A stretch of 64,000 nucleotides of DNA from Cenococcum geophilum 1.58 (Eukaryota; Ascomycota; Dothideomycetes; Gloniales; Gloniaceae), in NCBI GenBank assembly GCA_001692895.1, contig KV748187.1:693715-757714 (forward strand), in the 5' to 3' direction. Below are positions 11,508-23,107 of this stretch, in pieces (positions within the stretch are counted from its first letter, which is position 1; each line of letters starts with the position of its first letter). Made by a program: the position numbers and the translations under genes. Below the pieces are notes generated by a model. The model made no database searches. It was not told where the DNA came from and saw only the letters and a list, made by a program, of their open reading frames with translations.

Positions 11508-12345
11508 CAGCCATTCTCAAAATATCGGTAAAAATCGCCAAGCCGCACGCGCATCGCCCCCTCCATCAAAACAATACACCCCCTTATAGTCCTACCAATA
11601 TAGCTCTATATTTTATAAATAGAGATCAATTTTATAGCTCTATTCTAGCGCTATAAAATAAGCCCTTATTTATATAATTTAGAGCTGTTTTGGTGAAGTT
11701 ATAGGGGGTACTTATTTCTAGGAATGGAGGGGTCGGATTAGTTAGCGCAGAGCCTCAATTCAAGTTTTACAGCCACCCCCTATGGGCCTACCAATACGGC
11801 TCTATATTTAATAAATAGAGACCTATTTTATAGCTCTAGAGTAGAGCTATAAAATGGGACTCTATATATATAAATTGGACTAATATTAGTGGAATTATAT
11901 AGGGTGATATACTGCTGCGGTTTGGCGATTTTTTTGATATTTCCAAAACAGCAGTGTACCCCCTATAGCCCTACCAATATAGCTCTATATTTTTATAAAT
12001 AGAGGCCTATTTTATAGCTTTATTCTAGGGCTATAAAATAGTCCTTTATTTATTAAATATAGAGCTGTATTGGTGGGGCTATAGGGGGTGGCTATTAAAC
12101 TTAAATTGAGGCTCTGCGCTAGCTAATCCAACTAAAAATAAGCACCCCCTATAACTTCGCCAAAACGGCTCTAAATACAAATAAGGGCTTATTTTATAGC
12201 GCTGAAATAGAGCTATAAAATAGACCTCTATTTATAAAATATAGAGCTATATTGGTAGGACTATAAGGGGGTGTATTGTTTTGATGGAGGGGGCGATGCG
12301 CGTCGTGCGGCTTGGCGATTTTTACCGATATTTTGAGAATGGCTG
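11508..12345. mobile_element. 838-bp palindromic nested MITE
   Basis: It is flanked by TA on both sides (11506-11507, 12346-12347). Its outer inverted repeats of about 70 bp (cagccattctcaaaatatcg at the left, the complement at 12275-12345) contain cggtaaaaatcgccaagccg. Inside lie four foldback modules of about 135 bp (11577-11711, 11774-11908, 11957-12091, 12143-12273), each starting with cccctata and ending with tatagggg. The spacers between the first and last pairs are also inverted copies (gcagagcctcaatt / aattgaggctctgc). The whole element is one large, symmetrical palindrome with no coding capacity. Confidence 0.88.
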
Positions 12346-13266
12346 TAGCTCGCCAGAGGGGTTTCGTTTTTGGGTGCGAGACAAAATGATTTCACGTCCG
12401 CGGACCCGGCCAATATTTTTGATACGCATTTCTCGCCACCCTTTCCATGCGTTCTTTCCTGCAAGAGCCTCATCGTCTATCATAGAGATCTTGCGCTCCA
12501 GGAGCTGCCGGTTCATGTTCTGCGGATTTGGGTGTCTTAATATATTCTCTGCAAGCTCGCGAGTCGAAGGCGATGATGGCGGAACGAATACGCACTGCGC
12601 GGTGCTGGATACCGCAACTTCGTTTTCTCCTTCACACCGAATGACGCACGTTTTACTTCCAGCGCGAATCTCTCCTCCCTGAATCACGCGCAGATACACG
12701 CCACAGAAACCTGTCTCAGCAACCTCTGCCAGCCAGCTGCTTTTCTGTTTACACCGCCACGCTAGTCTGCTACATGGCACGCGGCCGCCGCATACTTGAA
12801 GCACTACACCTTTTTCCGGTTCGCCATTGTCAAACTCCCAGATGTCTCCTACGTAGACGTCTCCTTCATCAAGCAGAGTACTACTTCTTAGTGTCTAGTT
12901 CTCACCCCAATGGCACCAATCCCACTCCTCGCAGTTAACACCAAGCTTCTGCGTCCAAAAATCGTAGTGGTGGGCGAAGAAGGCGTATATTTGGGCATCG
13001 TGGGCAGCGGACTGGTGGTTAGATATTCCTCGCTCTTTGCTTATTCTGAGAGGACCTTCGGAGGGAGTTCGCACTATGGAGGTTAGCGTCTTGTGGCCGT
13101 GCATGTCTTGCCATGTGGGCGTGCCACGGCTAACAGCGACGACGGCGAGGGTGGGTTGTGGTTGTGCTGCGCGAACATTGTGTATGATGCATGATGCAGT
13201 GAGGTCAGTATCTATCTCTTTAGAGAGAATTACTATTGGTGACTGAAGAATCGGTGAGGTCGGCAA

Positions 13267-13859
13267 AGTCGGTGAGGTGGGTCCCTCCGGCCGGAGAGGT
13301 CGGCGAGGCTAGTCGGTTAGGGCTCTTGATATCGATTAAAAGTTACCTATATTGGGAATGTATTTTCCACAAGAAATCCCTTCTCTTAAGATTAATAGTA
13401 GATTTATTTTCAAGCGGGCCAATCAGGCAGCCTGACTTTCGTAGATATTGGGAAACAGTTGGATTCTACCTCTAGCTGACGTAAATAAAGCTAAGCTGGA
13501 GTCCTTGAATCTTCGAGGTCTGCTCGATGTGAGGGTAATCCCATGAAAGTATCGTGTGCTTTCGCCGCACCCGTGGAGGCAGTACCCTGAGTGACTCACA
13601 ACATCAGGGCACTGGAGGGTATTTCCTCCTCTTACTCATGCAGCCTCGGCGGCAAATCTCCCAAATATGTTGGTTGTTAAGGAGCATCCTAAACCTAGTA
13701 TCGAGCTGAAGTTTATGTACCGCATGTACTATTAGTAAATATCAAAAGCTAACCATATCTGCCTAATCCCGTACCTTAATCTCGCTCTTAAAAGAAAAAC
13801 TCAGTCGTAGTTAATCCACACAAATCATTAGCATCCTCATTGCACCCGTTCCGTTCCCG
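13267..13859. other. intergenic region
   Basis: This lies between the MOSC pseudogene start and the 3' end of the TPR gene. It contains a short cggtgaggt repeat (13250-13310) and AT-rich DNA likely to include the 3' UTR of the minus-strand TPR gene. No gene was recognised. Confidence 0.5.
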
Positions 13860-16800
13860 CTAAACATCCCTCACCGTAACCCCCCTCACCTCTAGTCGCT
13901 GAATCTGCTCCTCTGCCCTCATGGCCCTCGTGGGTAGTGGCCCTAGATTCGTCCTGTATCCGCTTATAGCCTTACGGTACCACTGCAACGCCGCCTCGTG
14001 ATGCTCCAAGATGTCATAGATATCCGCGAGATCCAGCGCCGCCGCCAGCGTTCGCTCATGCAGCGGACCCAGCTCCTTCTCGAATCCCTCCACGCACTCC
14101 TTCTGCGTGTCCATCGCGCTGTCCAAGTCCCCGAGACCCAAATAAATCGAGCTCGTCAGGCCCAGCGTGGTCAGTTCCTGCACCTTGGCCTCAGCATCCT
14201 GGCTGCGGCGGAACCCGGCCAGCGCGCGCTGGGTCCAGTGGAGCGATTCCTGCGTGTTTCCGAGGAGGAGGTTGAGGTTTCCAATCTTGCGGACGCAGCA
14301 CAGGGCGTTGATGCTGTCGAGGCCGGACTTGCCTTCAGATTCGCTGAGCACTTTTTTGAAGATAGTGATAGCCGTGTCGAAGTTGCTCTCGTTTTCATGG
14401 GCTGTGCCCATGCGTATCAGCACACCGACTTTCCAGGACGAGTCGCCCTCACTGTCGAGGATTTGGAGATAGGTGAGGGCAGCTTGGTTGTTGCAGAGTG
14501 CGAGATGGGCGTCCGCGATGCTAGAAATGGTTACATGCTTGAGGTTAAGCAGGTCTGGCATCGAGGGGAGGTATTGGATTGCATCCAGGGCCTCTTCGAG
14601 AAGGCTTAGTGCTTCGTGCTGCATGTGCTGTCGTTTGTGTACCTGGGCTAGCTGTAGCAGGAGCCGGACGCCCATGGGCTCGTTCATCTCGAGCAGCTGG
14701 CGAATCGTTTCGCGCAGCTGCTCGAGGTCGGTGAGTTCGTCGATTTCGTTGTGGATCTTGTGGTATACGTCCTGGATATCGTCAGAGATTTTCTGGGTCA
14801 GGATGTGCTCTTCGCCGAGAGACGCCTTGCACTCGTCTATGGCCTGTTGTAGGAGGTCCAGTGCTTCTGTATTCTTGCCTTGCTGCGCGTAGATCAGGCC
14901 CATTCTCCTCATCGTCACGAGACGGTCCTCTATCTCCACGCTGTTTCCAAGGTCGACGAGCCTTTTGCCCCACATCAAGGACCGTTCACTCTGGCCGCTC
15001 CTCGATGTGACAAATCCCAGCTGAAAGATGATCTGAATAATCGTTTCATCCGTCGGCGGCAGTGTTTTCTCCTTGACCGCCAGCGCACGATGATAATACT
15101 CCACCGCGACGTCAAACTTCTCACACTCGAAACTCGCCCTCGCAACATCCACCGCGGCCTCTACCGTCTTCTCGTCCTCCATCCCTCGCTCCTTTTCATA
15201 TACCTTCAGCACTTTTTCGTACCACGAGAGTGCATTCTCATGCATGCTAAGTTGGGCGTAGCATAAGGCAATATTTGCCATGAAGACTGTCCCCGCGGTA
15301 GCATCGCCCTTCTGCCCATTCTGAATACCCTTGAGAGCGACTAAATAGTAATCTAATGCCTCGTGCCACTTGTTCACCGCCCAGTACGCGCTGGCAAGTT
15401 GTGACGCCGTCGCCGTTGTCGCGCTGTGCAGTTTTCCATATACCTTTTCCTGTCCCTCGAATGCCTCACGCAGCAGTGGAATCGCTTTCGCGTTCTCGCC
15501 CTGCGCGCGGTACACCACTGCAAGTTGGAACTTAGATGCCAAGACGGAGGGGTGGTTCGGACCGTCAGTTTCGGTGCGGCCTTGCAGGACTTCTTCATGC
15601 TGCGTCGCCGCGGGCGCGTAGGAGCCTTGCTCGCGGTATATCTCTGCAAGCTGGAATTTCGCGGAGAGGGTGATTTGGTGTTTGGGGCCGTATTTTGATG
15701 TGCAGCCGTCGACGGCTTTTCGCATGAATTCTATCGCCTTTGCAAGATCTGCGAGGCCCTTGTGCACTTTGGCAACTTGCTGTAACGTGTTGAGTGTCTG
15801 GGGGTGGTTGTCACTGAGTTTGGTGCTGCGGCCTCTGAGCGCCCTGTCCAGATACTTGAGAGCGGTGACATGCTCGCCTCTATGGGTATAGCAGACGCCA
15901 AGTTCGTGGACGGTGGTCAGGGTGGTGGGATGTATTCTGCCAAGGGTGATTTCTTGCCCACAAAGCGCTTCGAGGAACCACGAGATCGCGGGTTCGAATT
16001 GTTCGTGCCGGGCGTACGCGTCTGCGAGGCTGCACATTATCTCCAGCGTTTTGGGGTGGTTGTCCCCGCTGATGGCGCGGGTGGAGATGAGTTTCTTTTC
16101 GTAGCTGTCAATTTCGGAGAAGGAGGCCGTGGACTGGGCTCTACTAGAGAGAGGCGAAACCTGTGGAAGTGTCGGAGAAGTGAGGTCGGGCGCTAATGGT
16201 GTTAAGAACGGATCGGTTAAAGGTGGGGTATCGCCATCTTCTGCTGGCTGTGGCTCAGGGTGTTCTGCGATTCGGATAGCTTCGCTGATCGTATCGACGA
16301 CATTTTGCGTATCTTTGGTCAGACGGTGGTTTGGACCAAACTTCTCTTCTCTTATGTCAAGGAGTTTCTGGTAATCTAGAAGCACATCTTGAGCCGCTGA
16401 CAATCCTGTATCCTGATTCCCAAGCTGTAAATGGAGTTTTGCAATATCCGCTCTGACCGCTAGGGCCGCTGTAGACACTCCTTTCGGCATTGACTGATAC
16501 TTTGCAAGGATGGACTCGTACTCCTGCAATGCCACCTCGGACTCGCCAGTCTTGCTGCGCATGCGGGCGACTCTGGTGGCTATGGGAAGAATGGACGGGT
16601 GATTCGGTCCAAGAGCATCGTTGTTTTCTCTCCCGACAAGAGACTGCTGGTAATACTCCAAAGCATCTTGCCATCGCGACTGCATCTCAAAGACAGCAGC
16701 GATTACGTCGATTGTATTGAGCGTCGTGGGATGCGTTGGCCCAAGCAGAAACCTTCGTGCTGCGAGCGCTTGGTGATAGTACTCCAATGCGGACTCCGGT

Positions 16801-17835
16801 TGATTGGCGTCTTGATATGCTTTAGCCAGAGCTTGCGCTGCTGTTGCGCTCTCTTCACTCGATAATCCCGAAGCAGCGGCTTCTTTCGCCGATAAGCTCT
16901 GAATCAGCGCGCGAATCTTGCCGGGTGCTGTCGCTAGAGATTCCGGGCGCGAAGCAGGTGGCTGCAGGATACCGAAGCCTACAGCAGCAGCGGCTTGAGC
17001 AGCCGACTGCTGAATTCGCCGCTCAATGGTCTCTCCAGCGGGTCCTTTAGCAGCGCCTGTAGCAATAGCATGGTCAAACCGCAGGGCTAAGGCTTTGACG
17101 GAGGACCGGCCATCGTCCGCCCCGGAACTGACATCCGACAGCGTACCTATCGATGACGGCTGAGTGAAATTAAAGCTCCCGATGGAGCATCGCAAGCTTT
17201 TGCCAGATGAAATAGAACCAGGAGATGATGGGCATTCGGAGACTAGATTGTCGGGGAATTCCGCGCTCCGAAGAGAGATGAGACGTGATTCAAGGGTTGA
17301 ACGGATGCTAGAGAGCTCCTTCTTAATCTTAGTGCCGTCGACGCTATCGAGAGTTAGTAATTGCCCTTTTTGTAAGGATCTGACGGCACGAACGTAGACG
17401 ACATGTTATGTATCAGCGACAAAGCATCTCTCCGGGCCTGTAACTGATATAAAGTCGGCTTTTCATTCCGGAACCGTACCTGCATGGCGGGAACCGAACC
17501 AGTAGCGATGGCATGGAGTTCATTCAGCGTTGCCTGAGTATCGCAAATGACGGATCGAGTCTGGGCATCAATCTCCAAATCCAGGCCGCCCTCATTCATC
17601 CGCTCGTCGACGGTTTTCCGGAGACTTTCGATGACGGCTCGCAAGGAGTTGTGTTCTTGGAACAGATTTTCGATGCCTTTGGGGGCTTCTTTGAATGCGG
17701 AGAATGCATTGTGGAAAGCGACTGTGATAGCGCGGGTGGTGCTCACTGGAGATTGTCAGCTAGCTCTTCTGGTGGACTGAAGGTTGGGGACATACGAAGC
17801 GTAACGACAGACGCTGCTAGTGATACTGACTCCAT
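13860..17835 (-). CDS. STAND-like N-terminal domain plus TPR (kinesin light chain type) repeat protein
   Basis: Three exons on the minus strand, 17835-17796, 17745-17394 and 17343-13860, join to 1291 residues. Introns are 50 bp each: GTATGT..GCTGAC..CAG and GTTCGT..TACTAAC..TAG. The start is ATG at 17835 (MESVSLAASVVTLL continuing STTRAITVAF), an N-terminal helical domain like those at the front of fungal NLR proteins. From about residue 270 to the end the protein is a solenoid of ~42-residue TPRs of the kinesin-light-chain type, with the recurrent tags LGPTHPTTLNT, YGPKHQITLSA and LGPLHERTLAA. The Ser-rich stretch near residue 520 (SPTLPQVSPLSSRAQSTASF) breaks the array. There is no NB-ARC or NACHT P-loop, so it is an NLR-like protein without the NTPase or a scaffold. 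Likely cytosolic; function unknown. Confidence 0.85.
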
Positions 17836-18849
17836 GGCTGATGGCGGACGACAGTTGGACAGAGGTCAATGGTGAAGTGTTCTGAACCTTGGCACAAGTA
17901 AAGCTCCGGGGAACGAGGGGACAGCCCGCCCAAATGTCAAAGGTAGCACTGCCCCCTCAACATGCACCCAAGGACACATGGTCCCATGGCTCCATGCAGC
18001 CTGGGCATCTCGTGGGCGGATGAGAGGGCTGAGATGGGCATGAGTAGTATCATGACATGGCCGCATTCGGGGAAGGACCGCCTGTCGTTTCAATTAGAAG
18101 TAGCGTCCGGGTGGGGGTTCGCAGGAGGTCTGGATGGGGTAGGCGCACGGATCACCTACTGACGCAGGCAAGGGCAATAAGGCTGAACCATGCTCGTTTA
18201 GGTTAGTGCAGTCGTTAGGACGCGATTCCCTGTCCGGTGCACGGATAGGCAGCACGGGCCTCTCCTCCACCGCGGTTTCCTATTCTGTATGTGTGCCTCG
18301 CGGCTTCCTCTCCTCAGCGCAGTTTCCTGATGCAGCCATGATAATTGCGCTTTCCAATGAGATGCTTGCGCTGCCCAATGCTATGGCTGCGATGGCCGAT
18401 GCGCTGGATGGCGCTGGATGGCTCTGCCTCCCATTGATGGAGGACACTGGCTTCCCTGCCGGATTCGGCCACCGTCCAGCGTCCAGCGTCCAGCCTTTCG
18501 GGTTTTGCCGTTATCCGGCTGTCTACAACCCCCTTCGACCGGCGGGTCTGTGCCTTGCTGCCACTTGCACTTCCGCACTTTCAGAACGGTCCAGGCCAGC
18601 ATGNTACCTTGGTCCTTATGCCGTGATAGCGACATGTCTTTCGCAGTGAGCCTGGGGCCTAGCTCGTCAGTGCGCTCTCCTCATCCTCTTTGTTCATTTT
18701 GTCACTCAGCCCACGCTTTCATGGCCCATCTTTTGTGACTGGGGCCTTCTTCCTCGTCTCTGCTATAAATTGAGCCTCAGCAGGCTCGCACATCATACCC
18801 TACTCGACCATCCAACTCAACCCCCGTTCAACCTAAAGCCTCGTGAGCC
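17836..18849. promoter_or_regulatory. divergent intergenic region with TATA box
   Basis: This lies between the TPR gene (minus) and the SNTX-like remnant (plus). gctataaattgag at about 18762-18774 is a good TATA box roughly 80 bases before the ATG at 18850. The C-rich, repetitive stretch 18400-18500 (gctggatggcgctggatgg; cgtccagcgtccagc) has no gene-like frame that I can support. An N occurs at 18604. Confidence 0.45.
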
Positions 18850-19635
18850 ATGCCGAGCACCGTTTCCAAGCGCCCCGCGCTAGGCCATCATGCCTTACTG
18901 GGAACGCTGTACAATGCCCGAACAGATGAGTTCCTGCCCCACTCAGGCTTGGTGGGTAATATCCCAGACGGTCATGCGAAGTAGTCGATCTCGGCGAACC
19001 CAAGAAGCCCATGAGCCAGGACGACACCCACATGGAGAAATTCCATCAAATGAAGTTAAATTCAGACCTGGGTGCAACCGTGCTCACACGTTCTGTCGAC
19101 ATCCGAGGCAGTGGCGCTTATCTGAACGAGCAGCGTCCTGATTTTCCCGCAGTCCATCAAGCGCTGTACTACACCTTGGAGACCGTGCATGAGAAGTTGA
19201 ATCTGTCGGACGGCAGTATCAAAGACTACCTGGATGCCGAACAACTCAACAATAAACTCGCAACGCATATTGCGACTGAAATCACCTGGGGCGCTAGCTG
19301 CATCGTGTCCGCAACGAAACGACTATCGGGTGGCCAGGATCCCGATTTTCCGCCCGCCGACAACAGCCAATTCCGGGATCTGGAGAGTGTGCGCAGACAT
19401 ATCTTAAATCTCCTGAATGGAGCATACCAAAGATTGCAGAGGGAGGCAGTTGGAGTATACTTTGCTTCCCATTGGATTTCTGTCCATCTTCGGCGTCACA
19501 GTTCCGGGGACCGTTACCGTTGGCCAGTTGAGTCCCGAGTGCCAGCAGCGGCTGGCCAATCTGCCCGACGATCTCAGCAATGCGGAGAGGACGTTAAATG
19601 CCTACTATGCCAGTCTGGAGAAACACAACTCCTAA
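18850..19635 (+). pseudogene. SNTX (stonustoxin)-like N-terminal domain remnant
   Basis: The frame from ATG 18850 shows ALGHHALLGTLYNARTD, matching the opening ALGRPFxLGMLYD block of the SNTX family (fish stonustoxin and many fungal homologues of unknown role). It hits TAG at 18982-18984; the next part continues one frame over from 18981. There, GSGAYLNEQRP and ATHIATEITWGASC match later conserved blocks. A second frame change lies near 19450, where the sensible frame continues to a TAA at 19633-19635. Both shifts look like single-base indels, or sequencing errors. The similarity stops where hAT debris begins, so the gene is probably truncated as well as shifted. Fungal members are not known to be animal toxins. 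Confidence 0.6.
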
Positions 19636-20444
19636 AGTAGAAAAACTTTAATTTTGTACGGTACCTCAGAGTAGTAGTCCTTATACTTATCCCAGCTTAC
19701 TAGTTAAATAACCTTTTTATTTAACTCGTTTATAATTTAATTATACTTATTAAGTTCCTTATACTTATTTTATAATAGCTTATTATATAATGTTATCTAA
19801 AAAGAGGTAGTAGGCTTTTCTAATTCTTGGTATATTTCCTAAAGCTATTAAACCTTTAGAAGTATTATTTTCTACTACTTCTTTTTTAAAATGTCTTAAT
19901 ATACTTTATATAGTAATTTAGATAAAGAATAAGTGTGGTGGTATAAAGAGGCGAGTTATCTGTTCTCTAGTAGTACTTATTAAACTTTATCTATATATTC
20001 TTTACTTAAAGTAAGAGAGCTTTATTTAATTTAAAGAGTACCTATTATATAATATTAGCTTTTGCTTAAAATAAAGTAACTAAAAGAAAAGTTATACTAG
20101 AGAGTTCTCTATATATTTAATAAGTATATCTATTATAAAGAGTACTTAATTAAGTGTTATAAAATCCCCTTATATCTCTAATATTGCATAGTAGAATGGC
20201 TTTAAAAAGGTATAAATTATATAAAGAAGCTTCCAGTCTTACGGCAAGATATAATCCTCCTTAAGTATATTAAAGTTGCTTTTAATATAGTTATTAATTC
20301 CTAACTTATACTTAAGTAAGACGCTTAGTATTTAATACTAGCTATTCTATCTTATATAATTATTAAGTAAAACTTATCTTCTAATTAAAGTCTTAAACTC
20401 CTTTATAAAACTTACTAAGGTATAAAAGTATACTATAATATTAT

Positions 20445-20646
20445 TGTTGGTTATACAAGGGGATATCACGTAGCTACGGTTCGTAGATAGTATAATGATT
20501 GTTGTTCTCTTTTTAATGTAGAAAGTAAAGGATTGTAAGGATTGCAGTGCCTAAGTAGGGGGCTGATAAGTCACCATAAGGGTGACTAATCAGAGACGCA
20601 CGACCGCGTACCTCTGTCCATATATTCTAACACATACATTCCGACA
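20445..20646. repeat. left LTR of the non-autonomous element
   Basis: A 202-bp LTR, TGTTGG..CCGACA. It differs from the right copy mainly by C/T and G/A changes (for example cacatacatt versus catatatatt), with the right copy slightly more mutated. Confidence 0.9.
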
Positions 20647-21449
20647 CTGGTAGTTCTTTCTTTGTGCTTGTGGTACTGCAGAAAGGCAGCAAGGCAGCAA
20701 GGCAGTAAGGTGTCGGTTTAGCTGGAGGTGGAAGCAATAGAAGTTGGTTAGCTGTAGGCAGGGTAGTAAGGGTCGGTTAGCTGCTAATAAAGCAGCAGGG
20801 GTTGGTTAACTGCAGGCAGGGCAGTAAGGGTCTATTGTAATAGCAGTACGGTGCCAGCGATGGGTCGTTTAGGCGGCAGTATAATGCCAGTAATGGGGTC
20901 GTATTCTAGGGGGTAAAGCTCTACCTAGTCCTGTTCGGGTCGTTCTTATTAGCACAACGGTAATCGGGATCGCATGTATATCGGCATAATTATTTGGTTA
21001 GTAGATTGTAGGCGTATCGGCGCGATCGGTATCGTAATAGCAGGCATAGCGGCGCTATTAGTTTGTTAATAGTATATGGCAATACAGTACGGACTTATAG
21101 TTGTTGTTATATGGCAGTGCGGTGCCAGTATAGGGTTGGTTCCGTAGGCAGATTGGCACGAAGTCTTGTCATAGGGTTGGTTTGCAGGTATATTAGTTGC
21201 AACAGTTATTAGGTTCGTAGCTGCCGTAGATACTAGCAGTTCTTTCTTTTGTGGATTGCCTGCGTAACTATGCCGTTCTAACCGCTCTCCCCCCTATATC
21301 ACTCTCTTTTCACGGTACCCTCCATAAGAACTTCCTGTCTAGATTACGCTGGTAGCCACCTCTGTAGCTACCTTAGGAACTATAGGAGTCTTAGAATTCC
21401 CCTCTACGCTAAATCTTCTAAAGCTTATTGAATGTTTGTGGAGAAGTAG

Positions 21450-21905
21450 AGGCTTGTTGCGGAGATTACTGCGGAGATTNCTGCGGAGATTGCTGGTGGG
21501 ACGGAGCTTGAGGCACGGGTTGAGATACGGCAGCTTGAGGCACTTGAGGTGTTTGATAGCCTGAGGTTATCTGTGGTGGTTGCTGCGGAGGTTCTTGCGG
21601 AGGTTGCTGCGGAGGTTCTTGCGGAGGTTCTTGCGGAGGTTCTTGCGGAGGTTCTTGCGGAGGTTCTTGCGGAGATTGCTGCGGAGGCTGTTGCGGACGT
21701 TGCTGCGGACGTTGCTGCGGACGTTGCTGCGGATGTTGCTGCAGAGGTTGCTGCAGAGGTTGCTGCGGAGGTTCTTGCGGAGATTGCTGCGGAGGCTCTT
21801 GCGGAGGTTGCTGCAGAGGTTGCTGCGGAGGTTCTTGCGGTGGAGGTTGCTTCGGAGCTTGTTGCGGAGCTTAATGCGGAGCTTATTGCGGAGCTTGAGG
21901 CACGG
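21450..21905. repeat. 12-bp minisatellite (ttgctgcggagg / ttcttgcggagg)
   Basis: About thirty copies of a 12-bp unit alternate gttgctgcgga and gttcttgcgga. On the plus strand this gives an uninterrupted (A/L)AEV-type frame at 21549-21989, an artefact of the repeat. On the minus strand it reads as Pro/Gln/Glu-rich (PPQEPPQQ), which would suit a gag-proximal linker. It is GC-rich within TA-rich surroundings and lacks RIP decay, perhaps because it expanded after the element was silenced. An N occurs at 21480. Confidence 0.8.
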
Positions 21906-22837
21906 GTTAAGATACGGCAGCCTGAGGAACTTAAGGTGTTTAATAGCCTAAGGTTGTCTATAGTGTTGCTTATAGCTGTCCGTTATTAGGATTCCCTTAA
22001 GAGTTAAACTTCTTTTAGTGCTTAATCTCTTATAAAGTCCATTCGTGCTCTTTTTCTATATTAAGGACTTGCTGAATATTATCTCTAATAGTACCCCTAT
22101 TTATAGGTATAAACACTCTATTCTCCTATAGGAAGTCTTAAAAATCCTAAATAATATAAATATTGCTAAGTGCCTAGGTGTCAGCAGTCTATCCTATAAA
22201 ATCCTCCCTAAAATATTCCTATAGCTGTAAATCGGTATAGTATCTACTTTAGTAAAATAGAATACGGTATAGGAGAAAGCCGTTAACTTATTTTGCGGTA
22301 TAAGTTATTATATTAATAGTAAATTTGTCCTAATCTTTATTAATAAGTTTCGTATACGTAGCTACCCCTAATAGTAAGGAGTCTCTCTAGTTATTTAGAA
22401 TGGCTATAGCCATGTTTTCGGAGGAAGGGAAGTGTTATTAGTGTAGGAATTATCGTTTAGTGTAGGGGTTATTATTTGGTACGCGTTTGTAATATATAAT
22501 TATTATTTAGTACGCGTTTATTGTTTAGTACGCGTTCGTGACGTATATTTATAGTTATAGGGCTTAGGACCAGTTCTGGCCTTAAATCGCGAAGACTTAT
22601 AAAGCGTGTTATTCTGCATAATGGACGCAAGAATCTATAATTTTAGAAAGGCTTAGGACTAGTTCTGGCCTTTAGATCCTTAGATTCGTAGAAGAATTCT
22701 ATTTAAGGTTTAGGACCAGTTCTAACCTTAAAAGACAGCTCCCTTTAGCACGAGTAGCACTAGTATAGTGGCTTGTCTCTTCTTAGTGGAATACCTAGCT
22801 GCTCTATAGTATAATAGTAAAGTTAACTACTAATTAG

Positions 22838-23039
22838 TGTTGGTTACATAAGGGGATATCACGTAGCTACGGTTCGTAGATAGTATAATAATTATTATTC
22901 TCTTTTTAATATAGAAAGCAAAGGATTGTAAGGATCGTAGTGCCTAAGTAGGGGGCTGATAAGTCACCATAAGGGTGACTAATTAGAGACGCGCGACCGC
23001 GTACCTCTATCTATATATTCTGACATATATATTCCGACA
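22838..23039. repeat. right LTR of the non-autonomous element
   Basis: A 202-bp partner of the LTR at 20445-20646, followed directly by the second ATTAT target copy. Confidence 0.9.
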
Positions 23040-23107
23040 ATTATAAAGCTTACTAAGTGGGCCTATTACTTAAAAAGCCTATTTCTACTTAATCTCTTCC
23101 TTATAAC

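Larger units (their letters stand above)
9121..13266 (-). pseudogene. MOSC / FAD-NAD reductase / 2Fe-2S fusion pseudogene, split by two transposons
   Basis: Read from 13266 leftward: a MOSC domain (HDAQIYAFFAHHYDFW, CHWGEN; then VLQVCGGRVPCSRL and ETGFCGVYLRVI), a ferredoxin-reductase module (LPGQFLPIRLPSGLARC, WSIS for the FAD, SAGIGITPLLPML for the nicotinamide) and a plant-type ferredoxin domain (CRFGTCGSC, last cysteine in VRVCSVV). This order matches fungal MOSC-phthalate-dioxygenase-reductase-like proteins. Damage: in-frame TAG at 12895-12897 after GEN; insertions at 10112-12347; a one-base loss near 9683 (TFF to HATATG); a frameshift in the C/G homopolymer near 9209. The true end would be the TCA at 9121-9123. 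The start is uncertain because the first 35 residues lack conservation I can recognise. Confidence 0.8.
20445..23039 (-). mobile_element. non-autonomous LTR retrotransposon related to the neighbouring copia element
   Basis: Two 202-bp LTRs (20445-20646 and 22838-23039), TGTTGG..CCGACA, are flanked by a perfect ATTAT duplication (20440-20444, 23040-23044). The 2.2-kb interior has no pol. DNA next to the right LTR (agcactagtatagtggctt, taactactaattag) and the 22000-22400 segment match the copia element at 23108-29101 (28000-28350, 28800-28896). It therefore looks like a deletion derivative of that family that keeps its gag-proximal part. Strand is inferred from this homology. Confidence 0.88.

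Noticed and set aside
13998-17050. Several plus-strand open frames of 60-200 codons across the TPR gene
   Set aside because: They are antisense shadows of the 1291-residue TPR frame; no domains, and composition follows the opposite strand.
18206-18738. Overlapping open frames of 84-147 codons
   Set aside because: No domain, an N inside the frame, and repeats of short words; sits in the promoter region of the next gene.
21450-21905. Possible CRISPR-like array
   Set aside because: No spacers: units are contiguous 12-mers in a eukaryotic retrotransposon.
21549-21989. 146-codon AEV-repeat open frame
   Set aside because: It is produced by the 12-bp minisatellite, is open in more than one frame and lies inside a retrotransposon derivative.
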